Part shown: positions 7,677 through 8,633 of the stretch, piece after piece
How positions within the stretch are numbered: position 1 is the first letter of the stretch
Layout of the letters: every line of letters starts with the position of its first letter
NCBI GenBank assembly: GCA_003516285.1
Contig: DPCK01000081.1
Location: forward strand, 533-9,165
Source: Lutibacter sp.
GTDB taxonomy: Bacteria; Bacteroidota; Bacteroidia; Flavobacteriales; Flavobacteriaceae
DNA length: 8,633 nucleotides
Direction: 5' to 3'
Program-made: the position numbers and the translations under genes
The notes under the pieces: generated by a model
Seen by the model: only the letters and a program-made list of their open reading frames with translations
Databases searched by the model: none
Told to the model about the DNA's origin: nothing

Positions 7677-8303
7677 TCATTCATTTTTTTTATTCGATGG
7701 AATTAAACATTTATGGTTCTTCCAAGAATGAAGCAATGCCTCTGCAGGAATTAATTCCCCCTCACAAGTCAAATAATTTCCTAAAGTATCCTTTTTTATT
7801 ACCATTAATTCTCCTTTTAAAATGGTATTGATAATTTGATTGATCAATTCATTTCTATCAGATGAAATTCCTTTTTTTGTAAAACCCAATCCAACTTTAT
7901 TATTGAACAAATCCATTTCTTTTGAAGCTTGATCCGGCAAAATTCCATCTTCAAATTTATTCTTTTTAAACGTTTTATAATTGGCTTTTTCGTGCGCTTT
8001 CCCCAAAGAAAATGCGGCGCACTTTCCAATTTTTTGGTGGAGTCTTGCCATCCAATAAGCGTGCCGGAAGGCATCTACTTGTCCGCCCGCAATATCTTTA
8101 TCCAACAAATCAGTTTTGGCGATAGAATCGGAAATCCTGGTGGCTTCAAAAGAAATTTCCGAAGCCTTTTTTGCTTTAAACGGATGAAAAATCACCCACA
8201 TTTTATGCGGCGCAGATTGCTGCAAAAATTGTTTCCAATTTGATTGCGCGCTTAATTGGGAGCTTAAAAAAATGAATACAATAATAAATAGGCGTTTGTT
8301 CAT
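7677..8303 (-). CDS. Exported DUF6973-like protein with DAFRHAYW / AHE / MDLxNN motifs
   Basis: A 208-residue protein with a signal peptide (MNKRLF, hydrophobic run, cleavage near LSAQ at 17-20), so probably periplasmic or secreted. The mature part has VDAFRHAYWMARLHQ at about 76-90 (Asp77, Arg80, His81), LGKAHE at 100-105 (His104, Glu105) and MDLFNNKVG at 130-138 (Asp131, Asn134, Asn135). This trio of His/Asp/Asn motifs in an alpha-helical context matches my memory of the uncharacterised DUF6973 group; it looks like a possible metal-binding or hydrolytic site, but no activity is established. Two further Cys (180, 199) near the C-terminus could form a disulfide. The ATG lies 4 bases after the stop of the upstream gene, with an AGGTGA sequence 9 bases before it, so the two are probably co-transcribed and may be translationally coupled. 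Family assignment is from pattern recognition only. Confidence 0.82.
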   Translation of the reverse strand: MNKRLFIIVFIFLSSQLSAQSNWKQFLQQSAPHKMWVIFHPFKAKKASEISFEATRISDSIAKTDLLDKDIAGGQVDAFRHAYWMARLHQKIGKCAAFSLGKAHEKANYKTFKKNKFEDGILPDQASKEMDLFNNKVGLGFTKKGISSDRNELINQIINTILKGELMVIKKDTLGNYLTCEGELIPAEALLHSWKNHKCLIPSNKKNE

Positions 8304-8307
8304 ATTT

Positions 8308-8633
8308 CTATTTCACCTCAAAAGCTTTTTTTACTTTCCCTATTTTAACAAAGTATTTTCCTTTTAATAAATAATATGAACCATTTTTTGCTGATTTTAT
8401 TTCAGCTGATTTGTGTTTTTTCAGATAAGCATTTTTTCCTTTTTCTGAATAAGACAAATCATATTCGGCAAAATTAAATCCTTTATCTGCGGGAACTGAA
8501 AATCTGTTTAATTCAATATCCTCATCTGAAGTGATAATTACATCAAAAGTTCCTTCGTTTGAAACATAAAAAGGAATGCTTATTTTAGGCTCGCTAACTT
8601 CACTCCAAGCGCCCCAAGAAGTTCCCCAACGCG
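8308..8633 (-). CDS. C-terminal part of a probable exported Asp-box/VPS10-like protein (5' end outside window)
   Basis: An open minus-strand frame runs from the right edge to a TAG at 8308-8310 and gives 107 residues, too incomplete to show a start codon. It begins RWGTSWGAWSEVSEPKISI, then a strand-rich segment (IPFYVSNEGTFDVIITS), ADKGFNFAEYDLSYSEKGK, and ends YYLLKGKYFVKIGKVKKAF plus four residues. A Trp/Gly-rich stretch followed by a FlgD- or fibronectin-like beta-sandwich with a G-x-Y-x-V-x-I strand is what one sees at the C-terminus of many Bacteroidota Asp-box/'glycosyl hydrolase' proteins. The 3004-6267 gene has a similar sandwich near residues 829-905. The family call is tentative because no Asp-box is inside the window; that the frame is coding is well supported by its length, composition and tight junction with the next gene. 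Confidence 0.6.
   Translation of the reverse strand, partial: RWGTSWGAWSEVSEPKISIPFYVSNEGTFDVIITSDEDIELNRFSVPADKGFNFAEYDLSYSEKGKNAYLKKHKSAEIKSAKNGSYYLLKGKYFVKIGKVKKAFEVK
8312..8317 (-). promoter_or_regulatory. Shine-Dalgarno-like site for the DUF6973-like gene
   Basis: The minus strand reads GAGGTGAAATAGAAATATG: an AGGTGA core, the overlapping TAG stop of the upstream gene, then the ATG. The 9-base spacing from AGGTGA to the ATG is workable. A recognisable site is unusual here, since the other starts in the window lack one. However, the same bases encode the Glu-Val-Lys C-terminus of the upstream protein, so the match may be incidental. Confidence 0.4.

Noticed and set aside
7929..8243. Plus-strand 104-codon frame opposite the DUF6973-like gene
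   Set aside because: The minus-strand gene has a signal peptide, conserved-looking motifs and a tight operon junction. The plus-strand product is Phe/Arg-rich with no motif.
1..8633. A new defence, mobile or biosynthetic system
   Set aside because: No transposase, integrase, nuclease, toxin-antitoxin pair, direct-repeat array, tRNA or synthetase cluster is visible. The left half is core respiratory metabolism, and the right half is uncharacterised envelope proteins without evident system structure.

Overview
The window looks like chromosomal DNA of a low-GC Bacteroidota bacterium, most likely a member of the Flavobacteriaceae. The evidence is AT-rich intergenic DNA, a Bacteroidota-type succinate dehydrogenase operon (sdhC-sdhA-sdhB with a single five-helix cytochrome b subunit), A-rich leaders with almost no Shine-Dalgarno sequences, a -7 element of the TAnnTTTG type, and signal peptides ending in ...AQ or ...SQ. 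The genus is inferred only from this general style.

Layout from left to right. Positions 1-2834 (minus strand) hold the succinate dehydrogenase operon, read right to left: sdhC (2178-2834), sdhA (162-2165) and the first 50 codons of sdhB (1-152, cut by the window edge). The gaps are 9-12 bases, so the genes are probably co-transcribed from a promoter near 2861-2891. Positions 2835-3003 form a divergent intergenic region. Positions 3004-6267 (plus strand) encode a 1087-residue exported protein with about eleven Asp-box (BNR) repeats, of the sortilin/VPS10-like or 'glycosyl hydrolase' beta-propeller type common in Bacteroidota. A strong hairpin at 6273-6311 has an A-run on one side and a T-run on the other, and can terminate both this gene and the convergent gene to its right.

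Positions 6315-7541 (minus) encode a 408-residue predicted outer-membrane beta-barrel protein with an N-terminal periplasmic domain carrying an N-C-x-x-C-D motif. It is conserved-looking but of unknown function. Positions 7677-8303 (minus) encode a 208-residue exported protein with DAFRHAYW, AHE and MDLxNN motifs, resembling the DUF6973 group. It lies 4 bases downstream of a gene cut by the right edge (8308-8633). That gene's 107 visible C-terminal residues look like the terminal beta-sandwich of another Asp-box/VPS10-like exported protein.

The sdh genes work together as membrane complex II, feeding electrons from succinate into the menaquinone pool. The right half is a set of cell-envelope proteins with no evident shared pathway. 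No mobile element, CRISPR array, RNA gene, phage gene or defence system was found. The least described parts are the barrel protein and the small DUF6973-like protein coupled to a possible Asp-box protein; nothing here is clear evidence of a new multi-gene system.
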